The notes under the pieces: model-generated | The model's input: only the letters and a program-made list of their open reading frames with translations | What the model was told of the DNA's origin: nothing | The model's database searches: none | DNA from: an uncultured Oscillospiraceae bacterium | GTDB lineage: Bacteria; Bacillota; Clostridia; Oscillospirales; Oscillospiraceae | DNA length: 13,489 bases | NCBI GenBank assembly: GCA_944385645.1 | Contig: CALWYA010000017.1 | Location: 1-13,489, forward strand | Direction: 5' to 3' | Program-made: the position numbers and the translations under genes | In this document: positions 6,519 to 12,546 of the stretch, in pieces | How positions within the stretch are numbered: the first letter of the stretch is position 1 | Layout: each line of letters opens with the position of its first letter

Positions 6519-7772
6519 TCAGTCCTCGTCGTATGTCCGGTGACCGCCCGGGGGCGGCGCGTGGCGCTCCCCCTTTGGGTCCCGGGGGGTGGAGGCGGGG
6601 GAGATGGCCCCCGCCCCGTACCGGGCCCGGATCTGGTCCAGGGTCCCCTCCAGCCTCTCCAGCCGCTCCCGTTTCGCGCTCCCATCCCGGTCGAACAGAT
6701 CCAGCTGGGCCCCCGCCTCGTCGGCGGGGATCAGGTAGATGGCGGTGACGGTGAGGGCACGCACCGGCTGGTCCATGTTCCAGCAGCCCTCCGCCAGGGA
6801 CATGGCCGCCCCGGCGATCTCCCGGGCCAGGTCGGTGGGCGGGTCCAGCCGCAGCTGCCGCCCGATGTCCCGGAAGGCCGGGTCCCGGATAGACAGGGAA
6901 ACCCCTTTACATTTCATGCCGCACTTGCGCAGGCGGGCAGCCACCTGGTCGGACAGCTGGGCGATGCCCGCCCGGAGCTGATCCCGGCCCTGGAGATTCT
7001 GGGGGAAGGTGTAGCCGTTGCCCACCGACTTGGGGGGCTCGTGCTGCCCGGCGGGGGTCACCGGAGACCGGTCCAGGCCGCAGGCGTAGTCGTGGAGCTG
7101 GGCCCCCATTTTGCCCAGGGCCTGAAAGAGCCGCTCCCGGTCAAAGACGGCCAGCTGGCCGATGGTGCCGATGCCCAGCTGCCGGAGGGTCTCGGCCGCC
7201 GCCCGGCCCACATAAAGCAGGTCGCCCACGGGCAGGGGCCAGACGATTTCCCGGAAGTTGTCCCGGTGGATCACCGTGGTGGCGTCCGGCTTTTTATAGT
7301 CGCTGCCCAGCTTGGCGAACACCTTGTTGAAGGACACTCCCACCGAGATGGTCAGGCCGAAGCGGCGGCGCACCTCCTCCCGCAGCCGGTCGGCCAGGGC
7401 CCGGGGGTTGCCCCCAAACAGGTGGAGGGTGCCGGTGACGTCCAGCCAGCTCTCGTCAATGCCGAAGGGCTCCACCAGATCGGTGTACTCCTGATAGAGG
7501 CCGTTAATCTGCCGGGAGAGGTCCCGGTACCGCCCGTGGTGGGCGGGGAGGAGGACCAGGCCGGGACATTTCCGCTTGGCCTGCCAGATGGTCTCGGCGG
7601 TCTTGACCCCGAAGGTCTTAGCCGGCTCGTTCTTGGCCAGGATGATGCCGTGACGGCTGTTGGGGTCGCCGCACACCGCTACCGGCCGGTGGCGCAGCTC
7701 GGGCCGGTCCAGCAGCTCCACCGAGGCGTAAAAGCTGTTCAGATCGCAGTGAAAAATGACCCGGTCGCCCAT
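6519..7772 (-). CDS. dinB: DNA polymerase IV (Y-family translesion polymerase)
   Basis: A 417-residue DinB-type translesion polymerase. The catalytic palm motifs are HCDLNSFYASVE (acidic residue at D9-L-N) and GIDESWLDVTG. The finger region carries AKNEPAKTFGVKTAETIWQA, and the helix-hairpin-helix/thumb and little-finger domains follow. A beta-clamp binding motif QLDLF lies at about residues 356-360, after which the usual short tail (RLEGTLDQIRARYGAGAI) runs into a variable Pro-rich end. Start choice: ATG at 7772 follows AAGGGGGGAG. The in-frame ATGs further upstream (7805, 7832) fall inside the -10 and -35 boxes of a good promoter and cannot be used by its transcript. It is divergent from the SPL-like gene, with a LexA-like box between. 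Confidence 0.95.
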   Translation of the reverse strand: MGDRVIFHCDLNSFYASVELLDRPELRHRPVAVCGDPNSRHGIILAKNEPAKTFGVKTAETIWQAKRKCPGLVLLPAHHGRYRDLSRQINGLYQEYTDLVEPFGIDESWLDVTGTLHLFGGNPRALADRLREEVRRRFGLTISVGVSFNKVFAKLGSDYKKPDATTVIHRDNFREIVWPLPVGDLLYVGRAAAETLRQLGIGTIGQLAVFDRERLFQALGKMGAQLHDYACGLDRSPVTPAGQHEPPKSVGNGYTFPQNLQGRDQLRAGIAQLSDQVAARLRKCGMKCKGVSLSIRDPAFRDIGRQLRLDPPTDLAREIAGAAMSLAEGCWNMDQPVRALTVTAIYLIPADEAGAQLDLFDRDGSAKRERLERLEGTLDQIRARYGAGAISPASTPRDPKGERHAPPPGGHRTYDED

Positions 7773-7803
7773 GCGCTCCCCCCTTGTCTGTTGTTCCGAC
7801 CCC

Positions 7804-7832
7804 ATTATACTACAGATATAGGATGTAGTCAA
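7804..7832 (-). promoter_or_regulatory. SigmaA-type promoter of DNA polymerase IV
   Basis: On the minus strand, TTGACT (7832-7827), a 17-nt spacer and a consensus TATAAT (7809-7804) form a strong vegetative promoter (5/6 and 6/6). Transcription would start near 7797, about 25 nt before ATG 7772. Confidence 0.85.
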
Positions 7833-7842
7833 ACGAATGTTC
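7831..7842. promoter_or_regulatory. LexA (DinR) box-like site
   Basis: AAACGAATGTTC fits the Gram-positive SOS core GAAC-N4-GTTC with one mismatch (A for G at the first position). The flanking C at 7830 also fits the longer CGAAC form. It touches the -35 of the polymerase promoter (7827-7832) and lies 10 bp upstream of the -35 of the divergent gene, so a bound repressor could affect both. The assignment is by motif only. Confidence 0.5.
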
Positions 7843-7852
7843 TATATTTAGG

Positions 7853-7881
7853 TTGACAGGAGAAAGAGACCCTGATAGGAT
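7853..7881 (+). promoter_or_regulatory. SigmaA-type promoter of the SPL-family gene
   Basis: A consensus TTGACA (7853-7858), a 17-nt spacer and TAGGAT (7876-7881, 4/6). Transcription would start near 7888, giving a very short leader that begins at the Shine-Dalgarno itself. Confidence 0.7.
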
Positions 7882-7899
7882 AGGGAAGAGGTGAGAAGG

Positions 7900-8790
7900 A
7901 TGGAAACTGTTCCGGCCAAGCATCTGCTCCACCGCAGCAAATCCACCGCCTGGTTCGGCACCGACCACACCATGAACCTGTACCGGGGATGCTGCCACGG
8001 CTGTCTCTACTGTGACAGCCGCAGTACCTGCTATCAGGACCCGGACTTTGACACCGTCAAGATCAAGGCAGACGCTCTGCGCCTCCTCCGGGACGACCTG
8101 GCCCGGAAGGCGCGCCCCGCCCTGATCAACATGGGGGCCATGAGCGACCCCTATAACCCCTTCGAGAAGGAACTTCTGCTCACCCGCCACGCCCTGGAGC
8201 TCATCGGGGCCTACGGCTGCGGGGTGGCGGCGGCCACCAAGAGCGACCTGATTGTCCGGGACATCGACCTGTACCAGGAGATCGCAAAGGCCGCCCCGGC
8301 CCTGTGCATGCTCACCGTCACCACCGCCGCCGACGACCTGGCCGCCAAGGTGGAGCCAGGGGCACCCCCGCCCAGCCGCCGGCTGGCGGCGGTGGAGAAC
8401 TTGGCCAAGGCCGGGCTCTTCACCGGCGTCCTGCTCATGCCGGTCCTGCCCTTTCTGGAGGACACGGAGGAGAACATCCTGGCCGTGGTGAACCGGGCCG
8501 CCGACGCGGGAGCAAAATTCATCTACGCCGCCATGGGGATGACCATGCGGGAGGGCCAGCGGGAGCACTTTCTCCGGGAACTGGACCGGGCCTTTCCCGG
8601 TCAGGGGCTGGGGGAGCGGTACCGGAAGCGGTACGGGACCCGCTATCAGTGCGCCAGTCCCCGGGCGAGAGAGCTGTGGGACCTCTTTTCCGGGCGGTGC
8701 CGGGAGCGGGGGCTGCTGTACGAGATGCGGCATATCATCTCGGCCTCCGCCCGGGGCTATGCCGACCGGCAGCTGACCTTTTTTGACTGA
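7900..8790 (+). CDS. SPL family radical SAM protein
   Basis: A 296-residue radical S-adenosylmethionine enzyme of the spore photoproduct lyase (SPL)-related family. The [4Fe-4S] motif CX3CX2C is at C31, C35 and C38 within NLYRGCCHGCLYCDSR. Downstream, INMGAMSDPYNPFEKE and LTVTTAADDLAAKVEPGAPP match the family core of the TIM-barrel. True spore photoproduct lyase is longer and has a different cysteine context, so DNA photoproduct repair is possible but not shown. The protein ends QLTFFD, close to a beta-clamp binding motif. ATG 7900 is preferred because GAGGTG (7888-7893) sits 6 nt before it. The GTG at 7891 lies inside that site. It is divergent from DNA polymerase IV. Confidence 0.88.
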   Translation: METVPAKHLLHRSKSTAWFGTDHTMNLYRGCCHGCLYCDSRSTCYQDPDFDTVKIKADALRLLRDDLARKARPALINMGAMSDPYNPFEKELLLTRHALELIGAYGCGVAAATKSDLIVRDIDLYQEIAKAAPALCMLTVTTAADDLAAKVEPGAPPPSRRLAAVENLAKAGLFTGVLLMPVLPFLEDTEENILAVVNRAADAGAKFIYAAMGMTMREGQREHFLRELDRAFPGQGLGERYRKRYGTRYQCASPRARELWDLFSGRCRERGLLYEMRHIISASARGYADRQLTFFD

Positions 8791-8821
8791 GTGGAAAAGG
8801 GGGCGGAGCTGTCCCGTCCCA

Positions 8822-9430
8822 CTACCGGATTCCCCAGGCCAGCAGGCTGGTTTGGTCCACTCTGCGGCACTCCACGCCGTGAAACAGGGGAGTGAGAAGC
8901 TGTGACAGCTCCTCAGCCGAGTACATTCTCACATCCCCTCCGTGACCCCAGGGAAGCAAAAAATTCATGAGTTCCCTGATCAAAAACGGAGCGGTGGGAT
9001 CAGCCAGCAGCAGGACGCCTCCCGGCTCCAGGACCCGATAGATCTCCTTCAACGCCGCCTCCGGGTGCGGGTAGTGGTGAAAGGAGTCACAGCACAGAGC
9101 TGCCTGAAACGCTCCGTCCGGGAAGGGGAGGGCTTCCGCGTCCCCCAGGAGGACCTGGGCCTGGCCGTCCAGCTTTTTTCGGGCTGCTTCCACCATACCG
9201 GGAGACAGATCTACGCCGGCGCAGGTATTCTCAGGCCAGCGGCTGAGAATCTGGCTCAGAAGCGCGCCGGTCCCGCACCCGACATCCAATATGCGGTCAT
9301 GGGGAATCTGCGCCAGCTGGCGCAGCAGGATGGGGTGGAGCTTTCTGGCATGATCGCCGAAACTGGCCGTGTCGTACCGGCTGGACTGCCGGTCGAAGTT
9401 GTTCTGTGAGTTGTGCTTGTAATCGTTCAT
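8822..9430 (-). CDS. Class I SAM-dependent methyltransferase
   Basis: A 202-residue cytoplasmic methyltransferase of the Methyltransf_11/UbiE-like type. Motif I is ILDVGCGTGALLS (47-59). The acidic residue of motif II is in GVDLSPGMVEAA (72-83). The GDAEALPFPDGAF segment (96-108) and the post-motif LEPGGVLLLADP (134-145) complete the Rossmann core. The substrate cannot be deduced. The conserved SFHHYPHPEAALKEIYRVL segment is typical of small-molecule methyltransferases. The ATG at 9430 is well supported by CAGGAGG (9437-9443) on the minus strand. It lies 90 bp downstream of the TetR gene on the same strand, beyond a hairpin, and has an operator-like palindrome just upstream, so it may be a target of that regulator. 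Confidence 0.9.
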   Translation of the reverse strand: MNDYKHNSQNNFDRQSSRYDTASFGDHARKLHPILLRQLAQIPHDRILDVGCGTGALLSQILSRWPENTCAGVDLSPGMVEAARKKLDGQAQVLLGDAEALPFPDGAFQAALCCDSFHHYPHPEAALKEIYRVLEPGGVLLLADPTAPFLIRELMNFLLPWGHGGDVRMYSAEELSQLLTPLFHGVECRRVDQTSLLAWGIR

Positions 9431-9453
9431 GGGTTATCCTCCTGTAAATAAAT

Positions 9454-9469
9454 GAATGAATATTATTCA
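9454..9469. promoter_or_regulatory. Operator-like palindrome upstream of the methyltransferase
   Basis: TGAATATTATTCA (9457-9469) is a perfect 6-bp-arm palindrome around one central base, 27 bp before the methyltransferase start. On the minus strand the 11-mer AATATTCATTC (9464-9454) recurs exactly on the plus strand in the TetR control region at 10146-10156. A shared TetR site is the simplest reading. I found no convincing promoter here; TTGCCA (9480-9475) is a possible -35 without a good -10. Confidence 0.5.
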
Positions 9470-9486
9470 CTCTTTGGCAAAAGTGA

Positions 9487-9516
9487 TTCCCGGCAGGACG
9501 TCCGTCCCGCCGGGGA
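9487..9516 (-). terminator. Hairpin after the TetR gene, probable weak terminator
   Basis: CCCGGC (9489-9494) pairs with GCCGGG (9509-9514), and GGAC/GTCC pair inside after one mismatch, closing on a 4-nt loop. On the minus strand it begins 4 nt after the TetR stop and is followed by AATCACTTTTG, so the U run is short and displaced. Confidence 0.5.
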
Positions 9517-9520
9517 AACT

Positions 9521-10093
9521 TCAGCCGGCGTTTAAGATCAGGTCGGCGTAGCGCACGATCTGTTGGACCCGGGTGTCCAATGGAAGTGAGCCGTCTCCGA
9601 TCAGGCCGATCTGTCCATGGAGGAGATAGCACGCGGCAAGCTCTGGATACCGCAGGGAGAGCTCGCCGCTGTCACAAGCGGCCTGGAGTTCCCGCGCCAC
9701 ATGGGGGAGCAGGAAGCGGCATATTTTCAGGCTCAGCTCCTCATGAAGCGATTGATTGCCCGGAGCATGGTAGAAAGCGCTGTGGCGGCTGCTATTATCC
9801 CGGGTCAGAATCTCCCGGGCCATGGCGTCAATCCGCTCCCGGATGGTCCGGCTCCGGTCGCAAATCACCGGCAGGAATCCCTCGCAGCACACCCGCACAT
9901 ACTGATCCATAGCCTCCTGGAACAGCTTCTGCTTGGAATCGAAATACCGGTAGCAGAGCCCCTGGGCCACGCCCGCGGCCCTGGCGATGTCACCCATGGA
10001 AGTCTCCTCATACCCCTGATTGGTGAACAGCTCCATGGCGGTGTCCAGCAGCTCCTGCCGGCGGATCTCGGGAGGCTTTGTAATTCGTTTCAT
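9521..10093 (-). CDS. TetR/AcrR family transcriptional regulator
   Basis: A 190-residue one-component repressor. The N-terminal DNA-binding domain is clear: RRQELLDTAMELFTNQGYEE, then the helix-turn-helix TSMGDIARAAGVAQGLCYRY (residues ~31-50) and the usual FDSKQKLFQEAMDQY. The C-terminal ~130 residues are the variable ligand-binding and dimerisation domain, so the inducer is unknown. The start at ATG 10093 follows GAGGTG at good spacing. The in-frame ATG 10 codons upstream lies next to the -10 region and is rejected. The gene has a strong sigmaA promoter overlapped by an inverted repeat, as expected for self-repression. The methyltransferase downstream is a likely second target. There is no efflux pump gene next to it, unlike many TetR loci. 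Confidence 0.93.
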   Translation of the reverse strand: MKRITKPPEIRRQELLDTAMELFTNQGYEETSMGDIARAAGVAQGLCYRYFDSKQKLFQEAMDQYVRVCCEGFLPVICDRSRTIRERIDAMAREILTRDNSSRHSAFYHAPGNQSLHEELSLKICRFLLPHVARELQAACDSGELSLRYPELAACYLLHGQIGLIGDGSLPLDTRVQQIVRYADLILNAG

Positions 10094-10111
10094 CACGCTC
10101 ACCTCACGGAA

Positions 10112-10140
10112 AGCATACCACACGAATGAACAAAAGTCAA
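10112..10140 (-). promoter_or_regulatory. SigmaA-type promoter of the TetR gene
   Basis: On the minus strand: TTGACT (10140-10135), a 17-nt spacer, TATGCT (10117-10112) with an extended TG motif one base upstream of the -10. Transcription would start near 10105, only ~12 nt before ATG 10093. Confidence 0.78.
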
Positions 10141-10160
10141 TGAAGAATATTCATTCGTGT
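10120..10160. promoter_or_regulatory. Inverted repeat over the TetR promoter, probable operator
   Basis: ACACGAATGAA (10120-10130) and TTCATTCGTGT (10150-10160) are perfect 11-bp inverted arms 30 bp apart centre to centre (about three helical turns). One arm lies in the promoter spacer and the other just upstream of the -35. Next to the distal arm is an 8-bp palindrome GAATATTC (10145-10152). The arrangement fits autorepression. Whether the binding unit is the arm pair or the AATATTCATTC element shared with the methyltransferase region is not settled. Confidence 0.65.
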
Positions 10161-10205
10161 TTAAATCCAGGTCCGCAGGGTCTGGAGCATAAAACTTCCT
10201 GTTTT

Positions 10206-10224
10206 CCGTGGGATATTCCCTCGG
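10206..10224. promoter_or_regulatory. 19-bp dyad upstream of the ECF sigma gene
   Basis: CCGTGGGATATTCCCTCGG is symmetric about position 10215, with 7 of 8 base pairs matching in the arms. A TATATAT tract (10231-10237), the only -10-like sequence nearby, starts 6 bp downstream. The dyad therefore covers the position where a -35 would lie and no good -35 is visible. It may be an activator or repressor site for the sigma operon. This is an inference. Confidence 0.4.
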
Positions 10225-10267
10225 CCGGCGTATATATGGATGAGACAGAAAAAGGGAGGTGACCGCC

Positions 10268-10810
10268 TTGGAGGAGGACCGCTGGCTGGAAAAGCTGCGC
10301 TCCGGCGAGCCCGGGGCCCTGGAGGGGCTGCTGGCCCGGTACGGCCCCATGATGGGGTACATCGTCCGGGGCATCCTGGCCGACCCCCAGGAGGCGGAGG
10401 ACTGCCTGGCCCAGGTCCGCGCCAAGCTGTGGGAGAGGGCCGCCGACTATGACCCGGAGCGGGCGGGGGAGGCCACCTGGATCACCGCCCTGTGCCGCAA
10501 CACCGCATACGACCGGCTGCGGGCCCTGGAGCGGCGGAGGGACCGGGAGGGGGAGCTGTCCCCCGACCTGCCCGACCCGGCCCCCGGCCCGGAGGAGGAG
10601 GTCCTGCGCCGGGAGCGGACCCGGGCGCTGCGGCAGGCCTTGGCGGGGCTGAAGACCCGGGACCGGGACCTGTTCTACCGTAAATACTACTACCTTCAGT
10701 CCACCGACCGCATCGCCGCCGAGCTGGGGACCACTCCCCGGGCGGTGGAGGGGCGGCTGTACCGCATCCGCAAGAAGCTCCAGGCACAGCTGGGAGGTGA
10801 GGACCTGTGA
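10268..10810 (+). CDS. ECF-type RNA polymerase sigma factor
   Basis: A ~180-residue extracytoplasmic-function sigma factor with only regions 2 and 4. Region 2 spans about residues 18-85 (GALEGLLARYGPMMGYIVRG, then AEDCLAQVRAKLWERAADYD and TWITALCRNTAYDRLRALER). A Pro/acidic linker follows (LSPDLPDPAPGPEEE), then region 4 (~112-175) with RDRDLFYRKYYYLQSTDRIA and the recognition helix around TTPRAVEGRLYRIRKKL. The start is probably TTG 10268, 8 nt after GGAGG (10255-10259); the in-frame GTG at 10259 lies inside that Shine-Dalgarno. Its stop overlaps the start of the next gene by 4 nt, the usual arrangement with a cognate anti-sigma factor. The regulon is unknown. Confidence 0.88.
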   Translation: MEEDRWLEKLRSGEPGALEGLLARYGPMMGYIVRGILADPQEAEDCLAQVRAKLWERAADYDPERAGEATWITALCRNTAYDRLRALERRRDREGELSPDLPDPAPGPEEEVLRRERTRALRQALAGLKTRDRDLFYRKYYYLQSTDRIAAELGTTPRAVEGRLYRIRKKLQAQLGGEDL

Positions 10811-12423
10811 AGCCCGACGAATTTGACCGCGCCCTGATGGACGAGATGGCCCAGCTCCCCCCCGACCCCGGGGAGGCGGAGCGGTTCAACCCCTGGCGGC
10901 ACGCTATGTCCTGTCTGCTGTGGGGCATGGCTCTGATGATCATTCAGTTCGACTTTTTCTATCTGAACTACCTGCTGCCCCTGCTGGGCTGCGGACTGTG
11001 CTATGTGGGCTGCCGGTCCCTGCGGAACACCGGCCGATGGTTCCGGCTGGCCTGGGTCCTGTCCGGCCTGCGGCTGATTTACCACGTGGCCTTGGCGGTG
11101 CTGTTCGCTACCCCGGCGGCGGGCTGGAAGGTGGACGACCCCCTGTGGAATTGGGGGCTCACCGCGGTCTTCCGGGGCAGCGACCTGCTCATCCTCTTCG
11201 CCCTGTGGCGGGGGACCCGCGGGGCCTTCTACTCCGGCCCCGACCGGCCGGGGGGCCGGGACTGGCTGGGCCGGGGCTTCCTGTGCTACCTGCTGTCCTT
11301 TGGGGTGGCCCTGTGGTCCGAGCTGATCCCCGCCGCCCAGGTGAGGGGCATCGGCACCGAGGTCCTCGACCCCGTTCTCCACTACGGGCGGATCATCGCC
11401 TTCCTGGCATTGACCATCGGGCTGCTGGTCTGCCTGTACCGGCAGGGAGAAGCCCTGACCGGCCGGGGCTATGACATCGTCCCCGCCCCGGTGCGGCTGT
11501 CCGGGGGCAGGCTCCTGCTGGCGGTGCTCCTGGTCACCCTGATCGCCATTCCCCCCGCCCTCTGGCTGGGCAGCCACATTCACACCGGCCCGGAGGCGCC
11601 CCCCGCCGCCCTGACGGCGGAGCAGGAGGCCGTCCGGGACCGGCTGGTCTCCCTGGGCCTGCCGGAGGAGGTCGCCGCCGCCCTGGACGGGGCGGAGCTG
11701 GACCGCTGCGCCGGGGCCCTGCGGGTGGAGGGGGCGCGGCCCCTGGACTTGGCCTACTCCGAGGATGCGCTGGATCGGGTCCGCCTGGACGGGCCGGATG
11801 TGATCTGGGAGGAGTGGAGTGCGGAGGCCCGGCTGTCCTCCTGGCTGGTCTTTCTGCCCGGGGACCAGGTGCGGCACATCCACTGGTTCCACTATCTCCA
11901 GACGCCAAGTCCCCGCCTCCAGGAGCAGTTCTCCGCCCGGAACTCCGGCTACTTCCCCGTGGAGGACTTCTCCGCCCGGCTGCTGTGGGAGCGGGGCGGG
12001 GAGACCCGGGCGGTCAGCCCCCAGGTCCACCTGGGCGGCGGCACCAGCCTCCAGGAGGTGCGGGAGAACCTGGACGACTACATCCTGCCCACGACCACCC
12101 TCATGGAGGCGGAGCGGCTGGGCCACCTGCGCTATGTGCCGTGGATCGGCTTCACCATACCGGATGGAGTGGAGCAGGTCCGAGGCTATCTGTCCTACAC
12201 CTTGGACGCCAGCCGCTTCCTGGAACCCTCCGACATCCACCCTGACGACCCGGAGAACTGGACCTATCAGGACAACTGGTACGTCTTCCTGCGCCACCAG
12301 GCGGGCCTGCTCCAGTACCCCTTCCACGGCATGGCCGATTTGGGCGGGGCGGGAAGGACCGGGGACTACGGCCCCATTCAGACGGTGTTCGGCCATTTTG
12401 AGTACTATGATCCCCAGGAATGA
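10807..12423 (+). CDS. Multi-pass membrane protein, probable cognate anti-sigma factor
   Basis: A 538-residue membrane protein translationally coupled to the ECF sigma gene (its GTG start overlaps the sigma TGA as GTGA). It has a short N-terminal cytoplasmic segment (~1-33, EFDRALMDEMAQLPPD, then NPWRHAMSCLLWG). About seven membrane helices follow (~34-49, 52-68, 81-103, 115-134, 155-172, 195-212, 235-254). The C-terminal part is soluble, ~280 residues rich in W/Y and D/E (for example WEEWSAEARLSSWLVFLPGD). With seven helices and the N-terminus inside, that domain would face outward and could sense an envelope signal. The NPWR...LLWG start resembles proteins I remember beside ECF sigma genes in Oscillospiraceae. 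The anti-sigma role is inferred from coupling and topology. No zinc-binding anti-sigma motif (HX3CX2C) is present. Confidence 0.7.
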   Translation: MKPDEFDRALMDEMAQLPPDPGEAERFNPWRHAMSCLLWGMALMIIQFDFFYLNYLLPLLGCGLCYVGCRSLRNTGRWFRLAWVLSGLRLIYHVALAVLFATPAAGWKVDDPLWNWGLTAVFRGSDLLILFALWRGTRGAFYSGPDRPGGRDWLGRGFLCYLLSFGVALWSELIPAAQVRGIGTEVLDPVLHYGRIIAFLALTIGLLVCLYRQGEALTGRGYDIVPAPVRLSGGRLLLAVLLVTLIAIPPALWLGSHIHTGPEAPPAALTAEQEAVRDRLVSLGLPEEVAAALDGAELDRCAGALRVEGARPLDLAYSEDALDRVRLDGPDVIWEEWSAEARLSSWLVFLPGDQVRHIHWFHYLQTPSPRLQEQFSARNSGYFPVEDFSARLLWERGGETRAVSPQVHLGGGTSLQEVRENLDDYILPTTTLMEAERLGHLRYVPWIGFTIPDGVEQVRGYLSYTLDASRFLEPSDIHPDDPENWTYQDNWYVFLRHQAGLLQYPFHGMADLGGAGRTGDYGPIQTVFGHFEYYDPQE

Positions 12424-12461
12424 ACAGCGGCCCGCGCCGGGACTCCGGCGCGGGCCGCTGT
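12424..12461 (+). terminator. Terminator of the ECF sigma operon
   Basis: A perfect 17-bp stem, ACAGCGGCCCGCGCCGG (12424-12440) and its complement (12445-12461), with loop GACT, starts directly at the stop codon. The T tract is poor (TCTG), but the stem is very strong. Confidence 0.8.
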
Positions 12462-12497
12462 CTGCCTGGAAAATCGTCCCGGTTGCCGCATGGTTGC

Positions 12498-12526
12498 TGG
12501 ACTTTGCCGGTACGGCCTGTTAGAAT
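12498..12526 (+). promoter_or_regulatory. SigmaA-type promoter of the XRE gene
   Basis: TGGACT (12498-12503), a 17-nt spacer and TAGAAT (12521-12526), preceded by a TG extended -10 (12518-12519). The start site would be near 12533, giving a very short leader before ATG 12547. Confidence 0.65.
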
Positions 12527-12546
12527 GGCCGTGAGGTGAGACATCC

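Noticed and set aside
7773..7832. Longer N-terminus for DNA polymerase IV, starting at 7832 or 7805
   Set aside because: Those ATGs lie within the -35 and -10 boxes of a strong promoter and add residues not found in the family. ATG 7772 has a ribosome site.
4299..7856. Very long plus-strand open frames opposite the ZIP, PiT and polymerase genes (4299-5432, 5436-7856)
   Set aside because: They are low-complexity Gly/Pro/Arg/Gln translations antisense to clear genes, an artefact of high GC. No family resemblance and no ribosome sites.
7900..8790. Calling the radical SAM gene splB (spore photoproduct lyase)
   Set aside because: Length and the NLYRGCCHGCLYC context fit the broader SPL-like family rather than bona fide SplB, so no symbol was given.
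10094..10123. Ten-residue longer start of the TetR protein
   Set aside because: It lies beside the promoter -10 and upstream of the predicted transcript start. ATG 10093 has a good GAGGTG site.
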